Positions 1-7,418 are shown, numbered from the stretch's first letter. The stretch: 40,339 nt of DNA from Clostridiales bacterium (GCA_012517675.1 JAAYUL010000132.1:1-40339); one strand, 5' to 3'. Program-made: numbers and translations. The notes: generated from the letters alone by a model not told the origin.

Positions 1-1
1 C

Positions 2-184
2 CACCACCGGGAAGAACTCATGAAACGGATCAGGGAGCTGCAAGACTTCATCGCCGGGCAAGAAGCTGACATCACAGAGTTTGATGAGGCTCTGGTCAGA
101 AAGCTCATCGAAAAGATTACCGTCTTCGCCGACCACTTCACGGTCGAATTCAAATCCGGCGTAAGCGTTGATATTACAGAATAA
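2..184 (+). CDS. Serine site-specific recombinase, C-terminal fragment
   Basis: Only the last 60 codons are inside the window; the reading frame is open from base 2 to the TAA at 182-184. The fragment has a charged helical stretch followed by LVRKLIEKITVF and VEFKSGVSVDITE at the very end. This helix plus short beta ending is typical of the C-terminus of large serine recombinases (resolvase, recombinase and zinc-ribbon domains) from clostridial integrative elements. Catalytic domains lie outside the window and cannot be checked. A strong terminator follows the stop codon directly. Such genes usually sit at one end of the element they mobilise, so the rest of the element is probably to the left. 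Family assignment rests on the tail alone. Confidence 0.7.
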   Translation, partial: HHREELMKRIRELQDFIAGQEADITEFDEALVRKLIEKITVFADHFTVEFKSGVSVDITE

Positions 185-236
185 GAGCAAGCTGCCCTTG
201 GGATTAACCTACAGGGTGGCTTGCTCTCTTCTTTTA
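185..236 (+). terminator. Rho-independent terminator after recombinase
   Basis: GAGCAAGC at 185-192 pairs with GCTTGCTC at 219-226. The stem extends inward through CCCT/AGGG with two G-U pairs, giving a 14 bp hairpin with a 13-base loop. It is followed by a T-rich run (tcttctttt). It begins one base after the recombinase stop codon. Confidence 0.8.
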
Positions 237-251
237 CAAAACGGTGATTCT

Positions 252-761
252 TTATTCTTTTCGACGAGTCATAATCAATCCAATGATGCCGCCTATCAAT
301 AACAAAGGTGCTATTCTTACAAATACCCATTCAAATCCATGAAGTATCGTCCCTGCAAACGCAATTTCAGGATCACTAAAATCCCAACCAAGATATGGGC
401 TTCCTGCGAAACCGATGACTGCAAAGATTATGACTGTGACAGCACATAGGATGAAAAAGAACCATCGCAACAATTTTCTGCTCCGCTCTTTTCTCTGTGC
501 AAGCTGAAGATTGATGACTTCCAGTTTCTCAGAGATTGCTTTTAGTTCATTTGTCTCAGGCTCTTCGATATTTTCACCCAACAATGTGCTTACCGGAGTT
601 TCGAGTGCTTCAGATATGGAGATCAGCATCTCTGAATCCGGAACCGATAACCCCCGCTCCCATTTTGATACAGTCTGGCGTACCACATTCAGCTTTATTG
701 CAAGTTCATCCTGCGAAAGACCTTTTGATTTTCTGATCGTTTTGATATTTTCACTAAGCAT
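252..761 (-). CDS. XRE-family transcriptional regulator with two membrane segments
   Basis: 169-residue protein. Residues ~5-60 form an HTH_3 (Cro/CI-type) DNA-binding domain, with LSQDELAIKLNVVRQTVSKWE as the helix-turn-helix. A charged linker with coiled-coil character (~65-95) leads to two hydrophobic segments, about 98-120 and 146-164, so the C-terminus is membrane-anchored. This architecture is common in Firmicutes regulators that sense membrane or envelope state or sit beside transporters. The target is unknown. The start is supported by AAAGGAGG 9 bases upstream. A 6-5-6 inverted repeat (CGTTGC/GCAACG, 805-821) upstream could be its own operator. The gene is poorer in GC than its right-hand neighbours and may belong to the mobile segment. 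Confidence 0.88.
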   Translation of the reverse strand: MLSENIKTIRKSKGLSQDELAIKLNVVRQTVSKWERGLSVPDSEMLISISEALETPVSTLLGENIEEPETNELKAISEKLEVINLQLAQRKERSRKLLRWFFFILCAVTVIIFAVIGFAGSPYLGWDFSDPEIAFAGTILHGFEWVFVRIAPLLLIGGIIGLIMTRRKE

Positions 762-804
762 GATAAACGACCTCCTTTCGCAAGCACCTTACCCCCGTAT
801 ACCC

Positions 805-821
805 CGTTGCCGCAAGCAACG
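805..821. promoter_or_regulatory. Inverted repeat upstream of XRE gene, candidate operator
   Basis: CGTTGC-CGCAA-GCAACG, a perfect 6 bp inverted repeat with a 5-base spacer, 44 bases upstream of the XRE start. On the minus strand it lies just downstream of a possible -10 (TATTAT, near 822-828). Position and symmetry suit autoregulation by the XRE protein. No -35 element is convincing. Confidence 0.35.
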
Positions 822-877
822 TATAATAACATCGAGCAACCAGACCAGAATCCCTCATTTTTAAGCCTTCCCGGCTC

Positions 878-953
878 TGACATCTAACCCGAACACTCAA
901 AAAGCCACTGACATCTATCTCGAACACCCGACCCCGACATCTATCTTGGCAAC
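878..953 (-). repeat. Three imperfect direct repeats, possible IS21-type element end
   Basis: A 19-base unit occurs three times at 878-896, 909-927 and 935-953. Read on the minus strand the core is GTGTTCGAGATAGATGTCA with variants. AGATGTC is shared by all three, and units start 31 and 26 bases apart. Multiple short repeats near a terminus are a known property of IS21-family insertion sequences. No istA/istB gene is present in the window, so at most this is a remnant end. The rest of 781-1078 shows no supported coding region. Confidence 0.4.
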
Positions 954-1078
954 CCAACCCTATCACATTTTTGCCATAAATCGGCTTTGGATAAGTTACC
1001 ACGGAGCGGTTATTCACTCGACCATCCGAAAGCAATCGAAACCCGGAAAGCGCCTTGTTTCAAGGGCTTTTGCACACA

Positions 1079-2446
1079 TTAATCCTTGACCCTTGACATC
1101 AATACCACCGTCTCAACGTGCGGCGTCCTCGGGAACATGTCGACCGGCGCAACCTTTTGGGGCGGGTAGCCCTTTTCCGCAAAAAGCTTCAGGTCGCGGG
1201 CCAGGGTGGCGGGGTCGCAGGAAACGTAAACCACGCGGCGGGGGGCCATGGCGGCGACGGTTTCGATCAGCCCGGGGGTGCAGCCCTTGCGCGGCGGGTC
1301 AAGCACCACGACGTCCGGCAGGATGCCGCGGCTTTTCAGCATGCCGGCCGCCTGCGCGGCGTCCGCACAGAGGAATTCGGCGTTGCGGATCCCGTTTATT
1401 TGCGCGTTTTTCTCCGCGTCCTCCACGGCGGGGCGAACCTCTTCCACGCCGATGACGCGCCCGGCGTTTTTCGCCATGGAAAGGCCGATGGTCCCCGTGC
1501 CGCAGTAGAGGTCAAGCAGCGTTTCGCTTCCGGTCAGGGCGGCGTACTTTCCCGCGAGGGCGTAAAGCCGTTCCGCCTGGTCGCGGTTCACCTGATAAAA
1601 CGACAGGGGGGAAATGCGGAATTCCAGCCCGCAGAGGCGGTCGGAGATGGTGTCGGCGCCCCACACGGTGCGGCACTTTTTGCCCAGCACCACGTTGGTG
1701 TTTTCGCGGTTGCTGTTGATGATCACGCTTTTCAGCCCGGGAACATTCCGCCGGAGCGTCTGCGCCAGTTCGTCTTCGCCGCGCAGGCCGCCGCCGTTGA
1801 CCACTGCGCAGACCATCACCTCTCCGGTCGCCCGCGCCTGCCGCAGGTAAAGGTGGCGCAGCTTCCCTTTCCCCGTCCGCTCGCTGTATACCGTTTCACC
1901 GCTCCGGTTTGCCCACTGACGGAATGCTTCCATCGCCGCGGCAAACACGGGCGGCTGCAGATTGCAGGATTCGCAGGGGATCATCCGGTGGCTGCGCGCC
2001 GCAAAAAAGCCGAGGCTGACGCCGCCGTCCGGCGCTTCCCCGATGGGGAGCTGCGCCTTGTTGCGGTAATGGTCGGGCTCGTCCGCGCCCACAATCGGCT
2101 CCATGGCGATTCCGCGGAACCCGCCGATGCGCTCAAGCGCATCGCGCACGCGCTGCTCCTTGGCGCGCAGCTCCGCCCCGTAGCCGATATGGCGGAACAC
2201 GCAGCCGCCGCAGCGCGCGAACTGGGCGCAGTCCGGTTCCACGCGGTCCGGAGAAGGCACGAGGATTTCCTCCGGCTTTCCGAACGCGTGCGTTTTCGCC
2301 GTTTTCAGTATTTTTACCCGCAGGCGGTCGCCCCGCGCGGCCAGCGGCACAAAGACCGCGAGGCCGCCGTAACGGCCGACCCCGCTGCCTTCGGCGGTAT
2401 ATCCGTCAATGTTAAGCTCAATGATGTCGTTTTTTTTCAGATCCAT
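1079..2446 (-). CDS. rlmD: 23S rRNA (uracil-C5)-methyltransferase, RlmD/TrmA family
   Basis: 455-residue RNA m5U methyltransferase. The order is an N-terminal TRAM domain (~1-60), a Cys cluster for a [4Fe-4S] centre (CAQFARCGGC near 73-82, with a further Cys in SCNLQ), then a class I SAM-dependent methyltransferase domain. Visible motifs are LLDLYCGTGTIGL (SAM binding), VVLDPPRKGC and the catalytic-Cys motif VVYVSCDPATLARD. The family methylates a uridine in 23S rRNA (RlmD/RlmCD) or tRNA T54 (TrmA); which uridine cannot be read from sequence, though the Fe-S cysteines favour the RlmD/RlmCD side. Full length for the family. It is transcribed away from trpB2 from its own promoter, with GGGGGA just before the ATG. 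Confidence 0.92.
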   Translation of the reverse strand: MDLKKNDIIELNIDGYTAEGSGVGRYGGLAVFVPLAARGDRLRVKILKTAKTHAFGKPEEILVPSPDRVEPDCAQFARCGGCVFRHIGYGAELRAKEQRVRDALERIGGFRGIAMEPIVGADEPDHYRNKAQLPIGEAPDGGVSLGFFAARSHRMIPCESCNLQPPVFAAAMEAFRQWANRSGETVYSERTGKGKLRHLYLRQARATGEVMVCAVVNGGGLRGEDELAQTLRRNVPGLKSVIINSNRENTNVVLGKKCRTVWGADTISDRLCGLEFRISPLSFYQVNRDQAERLYALAGKYAALTGSETLLDLYCGTGTIGLSMAKNAGRVIGVEEVRPAVEDAEKNAQINGIRNAEFLCADAAQAAGMLKSRGILPDVVVLDPPRKGCTPGLIETVAAMAPRRVVYVSCDPATLARDLKLFAEKGYPPQKVAPVDMFPRTPHVETVVLMSRVKD

Positions 2447-2479
2447 GGTTTCCCCCTGCGGAAAAAATTATTTATTATT

Positions 2480-2508
2480 ATTTTATCATTCCCGCGCGGC
2501 AAACACAA
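2480..2508 (-). promoter_or_regulatory. SigA promoter for rlmD
   Basis: On the minus strand TTGTGT (2503-2508) and TAAAAT (2480-2485) are separated by exactly 17 bases, 34 bases upstream of the rlmD ATG. It lies back to back with the trpB2 promoter. Confidence 0.6.
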
Positions 2509-2534
2509 TACGCGCCGATTTCTTTTTTATTGGC

Positions 2535-2563
2535 TTGACAGCACTAAATCATCGGCATATAAT
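2535..2563 (+). promoter_or_regulatory. SigA promoter for the trpB2 T-box transcript
   Basis: Consensus promoter TTGACA (2535-2540), 17-base spacer, TATAAT (2558-2563). The predicted start near 2570 falls at the beginning of the T-box leader. Confidence 0.9.
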
Positions 2564-2569
2564 AAGTTC

Positions 2570-2833
2570 AATAGCAGAAACCGTTGAGCAGGAAGAGTAA
2601 GCGGAACCGTTGTTTTTCAGAGAGCCGCGGCCGGTGGAATCGCGGCGGAACAACCCCGCCGAATGGGCCTGCGAGGGCAGGGTGAAATTTGTAAAGTAGC
2701 CTTTGACGGGAGCTCCGCCCGTTACCAAGGGAGCGCGCGTAACATGCGCGGAACGAGCGGCGCGTCGGCGCAATCTGGGTGGTACCGCAGGAGTGATGTT
2801 CCTGTCCCTGTTTTCAGGGGCGGGAATTTTTTT
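2570..2833 (+). promoter_or_regulatory. Tryptophan T-box leader of trpB2
   Basis: A ~260-base leader with the hallmarks of a tRNA-sensing T-box. Stem I begins with AGAGTAAGC and returns with GAA-TGG-G; the specifier codon TGG (Trp) is at 2664-2666, directly after the GAA of the specifier-loop S-turn. The T-box sequence TGGGTGGTACCGC is at 2776-2788. The terminator stem TTCCTGTCCCTG/CAGGGGCGGGAA with a T run is at 2799-2833. Uncharged tRNA(Trp) is predicted to pair with TGG and with the UGGU of the T-box and so favour read-through into trpB2. The specifier matches the product of the downstream gene. Confidence 0.93.
2799..2833 (+). terminator. T-box-controlled terminator
   Basis: Stem TTCC-TG-TCCCTG (2799-2810) with CAGGGG-C-GGGAA (2815-2826), a TTTT loop and seven T residues (2827-2833). 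The 5' part overlaps the sequence needed for the alternative antiterminator with the T-box. Confidence 0.88.
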
Positions 2834-2864
2834 ATACCATGAATTTTTGAAAGGGGATTTTACC

Positions 2865-4247
2865 ATGGCAAAAATACCGCACAGGCTGATTTTAACGGAG
2901 GATCAAATGCCGACGCAGTGGTACAACCTGCGCGCGGACATGAAGGAGCTGCCCGACCCGATGCTCAACCCCGGCACGCTGCAGCCGATCCGCACCGAGG
3001 AGCTGTACCCCATTTTCTGCGAAGAGCTGGCGCGTCAGGAAACGGACGGGAAAACGGCGTATTTCGACATTCCCGAACCGATTCTGGACATTTACAAAAT
3101 GTACCGCCCCTCGCCGCTGTGCCGCGCGTATCATCTGGAGCGCTACCTTGGGACGCCGGCCAAAATTTACTTCAAATACGAGGGGAACAACACCTCCGGC
3201 AGCCACAAGCTGAATTCCGCGGTCGCGCAGGCCTATTACGCGAAAAAGCAGGGCCTGACCGGCCTGACCACGGAAACCGGCGCGGGGCAGTGGGGCACCG
3301 CGCTTGCCGAGGCGTGCGCCTATTTCGGCATGGATTTGACGGTTTTCATGGTAAAGGCCTCCTTTGAACAGAAGCCGTACCGCAAGGCGGTCATGAAAAC
3401 CTTCGGCGCGAACGTCATCGCAAGCCCGAGCGGCACCACAAAGGTGGGCGCGGCGATCCTTGCCGAAAACCCGGACACGACCGGAAGCCTCGGCTGCGCC
3501 ATTTCGGAGGCGATTGAGAAGGCCGTGACCACGCCCGGCTGCCGCTACGTGCTCGGTTCCGTGCTGAACCAGGTGCTGCTGCACCAGTCCGTCATCGGGC
3601 TGGAATCCTACAAGGCGATGGAAATTCTGGGCGAGTACCCGGATACGATCATCGGCTGCGCCGGCGGCGGTTCCAACCTCGGCGGCCTGATCGCGCCGTT
3701 CATGCGCGACAGGATTCTGGGCAAAGCGAACCCGCATTTTATCGCGGTGGAGCCGGCCTCCTGTCCCAGCATGACACGCGGCCGCTACGCCTACGACTTC
3801 TGCGACACGGGCAAGGTCACGCCGCTTGCACGGATGTATACGCTCGGCAGCGGGTTTATCCCGTCGCCCAACCACGCGGGCGGCCTCCGCTACCACGGCA
3901 TGTCGCCGATCATTTCCAAGCTGTACCACGACGGGTATCTGGATGAAGCGCGCTCCGTGGAGCAGACCAAGGTGTTCGACGCGGCCACGCTGTTCGCAAA
4001 GCTGGAAACCATCCTGCCCGCGCCCGAGAGCGCCCACGCCATCCGCGTCGCGATCGACGAGGCGCTTCGCTGCAGGGAAACCGGGGAGGCCAAAACGATT
4101 TTGTTCGGCCTGACCGGCACGGGGTACTTCGACATGGCGGCATACACCGCGTATCAGGAGAAGACCATGACGGACTATATCCCCACCGACGGGGATCTGA
4201 AGCCGGGTTTCGATTCGCTTCCGAAAATCCCGGGGATTCAGGAGTAA
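2865..4247 (+). CDS. trpB: TrpB2-type tryptophan synthase beta chain (PLP enzyme)
   Basis: 460-residue fold-type II PLP enzyme that condenses indole with serine (or a serine derivative) to tryptophan. The PLP lysine lies in GSHKLNSA (residues ~108-115). A glycine-rich phosphate-binding loop is seen as GCAGGGSNLGG (~265-275). The N-terminal extension and KIYFKYEGNNTSGSHK fit the TrpB2 subgroup, which is often encoded apart from trpA; no trpA is in the window. ATG 2865 was chosen because AAAGGGG lies 9-14 bases upstream; an in-frame ATG at 2703 is inside the T-box RNA and is rejected. Control by the Trp T-box implies expression when tRNA(Trp) is uncharged, suggesting indole salvage or completion of tryptophan synthesis. 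Confidence 0.94.
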   Translation: MAKIPHRLILTEDQMPTQWYNLRADMKELPDPMLNPGTLQPIRTEELYPIFCEELARQETDGKTAYFDIPEPILDIYKMYRPSPLCRAYHLERYLGTPAKIYFKYEGNNTSGSHKLNSAVAQAYYAKKQGLTGLTTETGAGQWGTALAEACAYFGMDLTVFMVKASFEQKPYRKAVMKTFGANVIASPSGTTKVGAAILAENPDTTGSLGCAISEAIEKAVTTPGCRYVLGSVLNQVLLHQSVIGLESYKAMEILGEYPDTIIGCAGGGSNLGGLIAPFMRDRILGKANPHFIAVEPASCPSMTRGRYAYDFCDTGKVTPLARMYTLGSGFIPSPNHAGGLRYHGMSPIISKLYHDGYLDEARSVEQTKVFDAATLFAKLETILPAPESAHAIRVAIDEALRCRETGEAKTILFGLTGTGYFDMAAYTAYQEKTMTDYIPTDGDLKPGFDSLPKIPGIQE

Positions 4248-4354
4248 ATTCGATAATTTGCGAAAACAGCCTCGTCAATAATCACTAAATTGCACCGATG
4301 AAAAACTGCGTTTTATACAATAAAGAGATTGTGTCTTCGACACTTGTGAAATCG

Positions 4355-4383
4355 TTGACACCGCCGTTTTCCGGTATTATAAT
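4355..4383 (+). promoter_or_regulatory. Consensus SigA promoter for predicted small RNA
   Basis: TTGACA (4355-4360), 17-base spacer, TATAAT (4378-4383): a perfect match. It lies about 110 bases before a strong terminator with no good ORF between them. The upstream stretch 4248-4354 holds only a short GTGTC-ttc-GACAC hairpin and no gene. Confidence 0.85.
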
Positions 4384-4389
4384 GAAATC

Positions 4390-4506
4390 ACAGAAACAAA
4401 AGAAACACCGTTTACAAGACCTGTGGCAGGGATTTGTCACACCTTTTCAATACAACTCCTCCCCATAAAGCAAAAACCGGCTGATGCCGGTTTTTGCTTT
4501 TTTTGT
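4390..4506 (+). ncRNA. Predicted ~115-nt small RNA with C-rich anti-SD segment
   Basis: Bounded by a perfect SigA promoter and a strong intrinsic terminator. From 5' to 3': an A-rich unpaired segment; a 7 bp hairpin TGTGGCA/TGTCACA (4422-4428, 4435-4441) with loop GGGATT; an apparently unpaired CTCCTCCCC (4456-4464), complementary to a GGGGAGGAG-type Shine-Dalgarno sequence; and the terminator at 4467-4506. This layout is that of trans-acting Firmicutes sRNAs that block ribosome binding sites. No ORF with a start and RBS fits in it. It could instead be a stand-alone leader, but the terminator is followed by about 130 bases before the next gene. I do not recognise a named family. Confidence 0.6.
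4467..4506 (+). terminator. Terminator of predicted small RNA
   Basis: AAAGCAAAAACCGGC (4467-4481) pairs perfectly with GCCGGTTTTTGCTTT (4486-4500) across loop TGAT, followed by further T residues. Confidence 0.92.
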
Positions 4507-4635
4507 TCGGATTTCCGGGCGGAACGGGCACGGCTTTGCGCGCCGGTTCGACCTTCTATTGAAAAATATTCACAAATTCGCACATTGCCCCCCCAAAGTG
4601 CTACGATTCAGTTATCATGACGGGAGGGGATTTTG

Positions 4636-5667
4636 ATGGGCAACAAAAGGGGAAATCGCCGGCTGATCCGCCTTCTGTTTTTGGTTCCGGCCATTATTGT
4701 CCTATTCTGCGTTCTGGCGCAGGCCGAAACCTACCCCGATATTTCCGCGCTCGGCAGGGCGTTCGTCCTTTCCGGAAACCATCAGTTTTTCAGGCGCCCC
4801 GGCGGCGGCTGGGTGCTGCTCAGCTCCGATTCTTCCAAAACCGTGCTGACGCCCCTGCTGGAAAACGGCACCCCCGACTGTTATTCCGGCACCTGCCTGC
4901 CGTTTGTTTATCAGGCCGCCGCGGCTTGCGGAGACAGTTTATATTTTGCCGGAAACGCTTCTTCCCCGGCGCACAGCCTTGTGATTTACCGGTACGGCAT
5001 GGAAAGCGAAACCTTGATCAAAAATATCACGCCGCCGGTCAGCTGCGATTTTAGCCGCGGCATGAAAGCGGATGCCGACGGAAACGTCCTGCTTGTCACC
5101 GTTTCCTTTGGGAATGTTTTGAGCGTCGATTCTCCGTTTACGGCTTATCGTTTCATTGACCGGGACAGCGCATCCTGTACGGGGACGCCCGTGCAGGAGC
5201 CGGAGTCTTCCGCTCCGGCGTCCTCGGAACCGTCCTCTTCCGCTTCCTCCGCTTCCTCCGCGGATTCCGGCGTTTCCTCGGCGGAACCCGCGGTTTCTGC
5301 GCAGGTTTACCGGTTCGGCTCCGCCGTCACCGTGGAGCAGCTCCGGCAGACGCTGGCGGAGCAGAACCTTGGGGAAACGGTGCGCGTCGCCGCGCCGGAC
5401 GGCGCCGAAGTGACTTCCGGCGCCGTCGGGACCGGGTGCGTTTTTACGGTTTCGCGCAGCGGGCAGCCGGACCGCCGGTACACCGCGGTCATTCCCGGCG
5501 ACCTGACGGGCGCGGGTGCTCCCGGCGAGGCGAGCCGGCTGCTTCTTTATGATTACATCGGCAACCGTGCCGCGCTTTCCGGCGCGGCTCTGCAGGCGGC
5601 GGATCTGAATAACGACGGGAACGTGGACACGGCGGATCTTCTCGCCCTGAAAAAGCAGATGAAGTAG
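4636..5667 (+). CDS. Secreted protein with C-terminal dockerin-like repeat
   Basis: 343 residues. A signal peptide or membrane anchor (RRLIRLLFLVPAIIVLFCVLAQA, residues ~8-31) is followed by a region of ~140 residues without a recognised domain. Then come a Ser/Ala/Pro-rich linker (~residues 185-220), a small beta-rich segment ending in FTVSRSG, and a C-terminal dockerin-like pair. The second EF-type loop is intact (DLNNDGNVDTADLLALKK, ~323-340). The first (GDLTGAGAPGEAS) has lost the calcium-binding Asp/Asn pattern. Many clostridial surface proteins end this way without belonging to a cellulosome. GGGAGGGG lies 6 bases before ATG 4636; a TTG one codon earlier is also possible. Function unknown. 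Confidence 0.75.
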   Translation: MGNKRGNRRLIRLLFLVPAIIVLFCVLAQAETYPDISALGRAFVLSGNHQFFRRPGGGWVLLSSDSSKTVLTPLLENGTPDCYSGTCLPFVYQAAAACGDSLYFAGNASSPAHSLVIYRYGMESETLIKNITPPVSCDFSRGMKADADGNVLLVTVSFGNVLSVDSPFTAYRFIDRDSASCTGTPVQEPESSAPASSEPSSSASSASSADSGVSSAEPAVSAQVYRFGSAVTVEQLRQTLAEQNLGETVRVAAPDGAEVTSGAVGTGCVFTVSRSGQPDRRYTAVIPGDLTGAGAPGEASRLLLYDYIGNRAALSGAALQAADLNNDGNVDTADLLALKKQMK

Positions 5668-5711
5668 GCGGGCCGCGCGTCTGCGGTCTCCCGGCGGAAT
5701 GCAAATAACAT

Positions 5712-5739
5712 TTGACTTTTTGCTCATTGTAAATATAAT
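5712..5739 (+). promoter_or_regulatory. SigA promoter for beta-helix protein gene
   Basis: TTGACT (5712-5717), 16-base spacer, TATAAT (5734-5739), 39 bases before the ATG at 5779. Confidence 0.8.
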
Positions 5740-5778
5740 GGGGAAAGAGTTCAAATTTATTGACAGGGAGAATCCGTT

Positions 5779-6447
5779 ATGTCTGAACAGCTGAAAATAA
5801 TCAACTTATACGATCTTTCCCGCACGGCGGCGGCCCCGCTGCTGCGGCGCTTTACCTACCCCTGGGAGGCTCTGCCGGCGATCGGCGATTTTATCCGCGA
5901 GCTGGGGAAGAGCCTTCCGGCGGAGGAATACGAACAGCGCGGCGAATCGGTGTGGGTCGCGAAATCGGCGAAGGTGTTCGATTCCGCTTATCTTGCGGGC
6001 CCGGCCATCATCGGGCCGGAAACGGAAGTGCGCCAGTGCGCGTTTATCCGCGGAAACGCCCTTGTGGGGGCGGGCTGCGTGGTGGGGAACTCCACCGAAC
6101 TGAAAAACGTCATCCTGTTTGACGGCGTTCAGGTGCCGCATTACAACTATGTGGGGGATTCCATCCTGGGCTATAAGTCGCACATGGGCGCGGGTTCCAT
6201 CACATCCAACGTCAAGTCCGACAAAACCCTTGTCACCGTGCACGCGGGGGAAGAGGCTTTGCCGACCGGTCTGAAAAAATTCGGCGCGATGCTGGGCGAC
6301 CACGTGGAGGTCGGCTGCAACTCCGTCCTGAACCCCGGCACGGTCATCGGCCGCAACACCAACGTGTACCCGCTTTCCATGGTGCGCGGCTGTGTTCCCG
6401 CAAACAGCATTTACAAACGCGCGGGGGAGATCGCGGAAAAAAGATAA
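5779..6447 (+). CDS. Left-handed beta-helix (hexapeptide-repeat) protein, nucleotidyltransferase-tail-like
   Basis: 222 residues. After ~60 N-terminal residues, hexapeptide repeats run to the end (VFDSAYLAGPAIIGPETEV, then AFIRGNALVGAGCVVGNS and VGCNSVLNPGTVIG). They form the parallel beta-helix of acyltransferases and of sugar-nucleotide pyrophosphorylase C-terminal domains. The segment NVILFDGVQVPHYNYVGDSILG resembles the acetyltransferase half of GlmU-type enzymes. There is no nucleotidyltransferase domain. Similar stand-alone proteins in Clostridia are usually labelled UDP-GlcNAc pyrophosphorylase-like; the reaction is unproven. The gene has its own promoter and a GGGAG ribosome site and stands as a single unit before the kinase gene. 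Confidence 0.8.
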   Translation: MSEQLKIINLYDLSRTAAAPLLRRFTYPWEALPAIGDFIRELGKSLPAEEYEQRGESVWVAKSAKVFDSAYLAGPAIIGPETEVRQCAFIRGNALVGAGCVVGNSTELKNVILFDGVQVPHYNYVGDSILGYKSHMGAGSITSNVKSDKTLVTVHAGEEALPTGLKKFGAMLGDHVEVGCNSVLNPGTVIGRNTNVYPLSMVRGCVPANSIYKRAGEIAEKR

Positions 6448-6469
6448 CGGAGATTTTACATTTTTCACC

Positions 6470-6498
6470 TTGACATGGATTTCTCCAAAAGATATGAT
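6470..6498 (+). promoter_or_regulatory. SigA promoter for pyridoxamine kinase gene
   Basis: TTGACA (6470-6475), 17-base spacer, TATGAT (6493-6498), 26 bases upstream of the ATG. Confidence 0.85.
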
Positions 6499-6524
6499 GA
6501 GGGGAAACGACTCGAGGTGATGAA

Positions 6525-7382
6525 ATGAACAGGCAAAAAAGAGCGGCGGCGATTCACGACCTTTCCGGGTTCGGAAAATGCTCGCTCACGGTGGCGCTTC
6601 CCATCCTTTCCGCAGCGGGGGTGGAGGTCTGCGCCGTTCCGACCGCCGTGCTTTCCTCCCACACGGGGGGGCTTTCCGGCTACACATACCGCGACCTGAC
6701 CGACGATATTCCGGGCTTTCAGGCCCAGTGGGAACAGCTCGGCCTGGAATTCGACGCGATTTACAGCGGCTTTCTCGGTTCGTACCGGCAGATTTCCCTT
6801 GTTTCCGACTGGATCGACGCGTTCCGCACACCGCGCACGCTGGTGCTGGTGGACCCCGCCATGGCCGACAACGGCAGGCTCTATCCCACCATCACCGCCG
6901 AAATGGCGCGCGACATGGAGCAGCTGTGCCGCAAGGCGGACCTGATCGCGCCGAACATGACGGAGGCCGCGCTCCTGCTGAACGAGGAGTTTTACGACGG
7001 CCCCTATACGCGCGCTTACATCGAGGACCTGCTGCGCAAGCTGAGCGCTCTCGGCCCGAAGCAGGTGGTGCTGACCGGCGTATGGTTCAGCCCCGAGCTG
7101 CTTGGCGCGGCGGGGTACGACAGCCTGACCCGATCGGTGAGCTATGCGTTCGCGCCGCGCATCTGCGGCTGCTACCACGGCACGGGGGATATTTTTGCAA
7201 GCACGCTTTTGGCGGGGCTGATGAACGGGAAAAAGTTGAGCATGGCCATGCAGATTGCGGTGGATTACACCACCGGGTGCATCCGGCGCACCAGAGAAGC
7301 CGGGACCGACCCGCGCTTCGGCGTCCGGTTTGAAGCCGGACTTTTGCGGCTGATGCGGGAGCTTGGCATTACGGAAGAATAA
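6525..7382 (+). CDS. Pyridoxamine/pyridoxal kinase (PfkB/ribokinase fold)
   Basis: 285 residues. The family phosphorylates pyridoxal, pyridoxamine or pyridoxine with ATP in the vitamin B6 salvage pathway, in the cytoplasm. The N-terminal HDLSGFGKCSLTVALPILSA is the family's substrate-binding start. VLVDPAMADNG and IAPNMTEAALLL follow in the middle, and the anion-hole/catalytic motif YHGTGDIFASTLLAGL (GTGD, residues ~224-227, catalytic Asp) is intact. Length fits PdxY-type enzymes. GAGGTGA precedes the ATG. PLP made by this route would serve enzymes such as the TrpB2 upstream, but the two genes are in separate transcription units, so this is only a metabolic link. Confidence 0.9.
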   Translation: MNRQKRAAAIHDLSGFGKCSLTVALPILSAAGVEVCAVPTAVLSSHTGGLSGYTYRDLTDDIPGFQAQWEQLGLEFDAIYSGFLGSYRQISLVSDWIDAFRTPRTLVLVDPAMADNGRLYPTITAEMARDMEQLCRKADLIAPNMTEAALLLNEEFYDGPYTRAYIEDLLRKLSALGPKQVVLTGVWFSPELLGAAGYDSLTRSVSYAFAPRICGCYHGTGDIFASTLLAGLMNGKKLSMAMQIAVDYTTGCIRRTREAGTDPRFGVRFEAGLLRLMRELGITEE

Positions 7383-7386
7383 CCGG

Positions 7387-7418
7387 CGGAGGGGGCTTTG
7401 CTTCCCTCCGTTTGCTTT
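7387..7418 (+). terminator. Weak terminator after pyridoxamine kinase gene
   Basis: CGGAGGG (7387-7393) pairs with CCCTCCG (7404-7410) across a 10-base loop, followed by TTTGCTTT. The interrupted T run also overlaps the next promoter. Confidence 0.5.

Noticed and set aside
754-1035. 93-codon minus-strand frame upstream of the XRE gene
   Set aside because: It covers the repeat array, has no ribosome site and no recognisable similarity.
1118-2587. 489-codon open frame on the plus strand
   Set aside because: It lies antisense to rlmD, is rich in Arg/Ala/His as expected of a GC-rich shadow frame, has no ribosome site, and resembles no protein.
2703-2864. In-frame N-terminal extension of trpB2
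   Set aside because: It would start inside the T-box RNA and read through its terminator; the ribosome site supports 2865.
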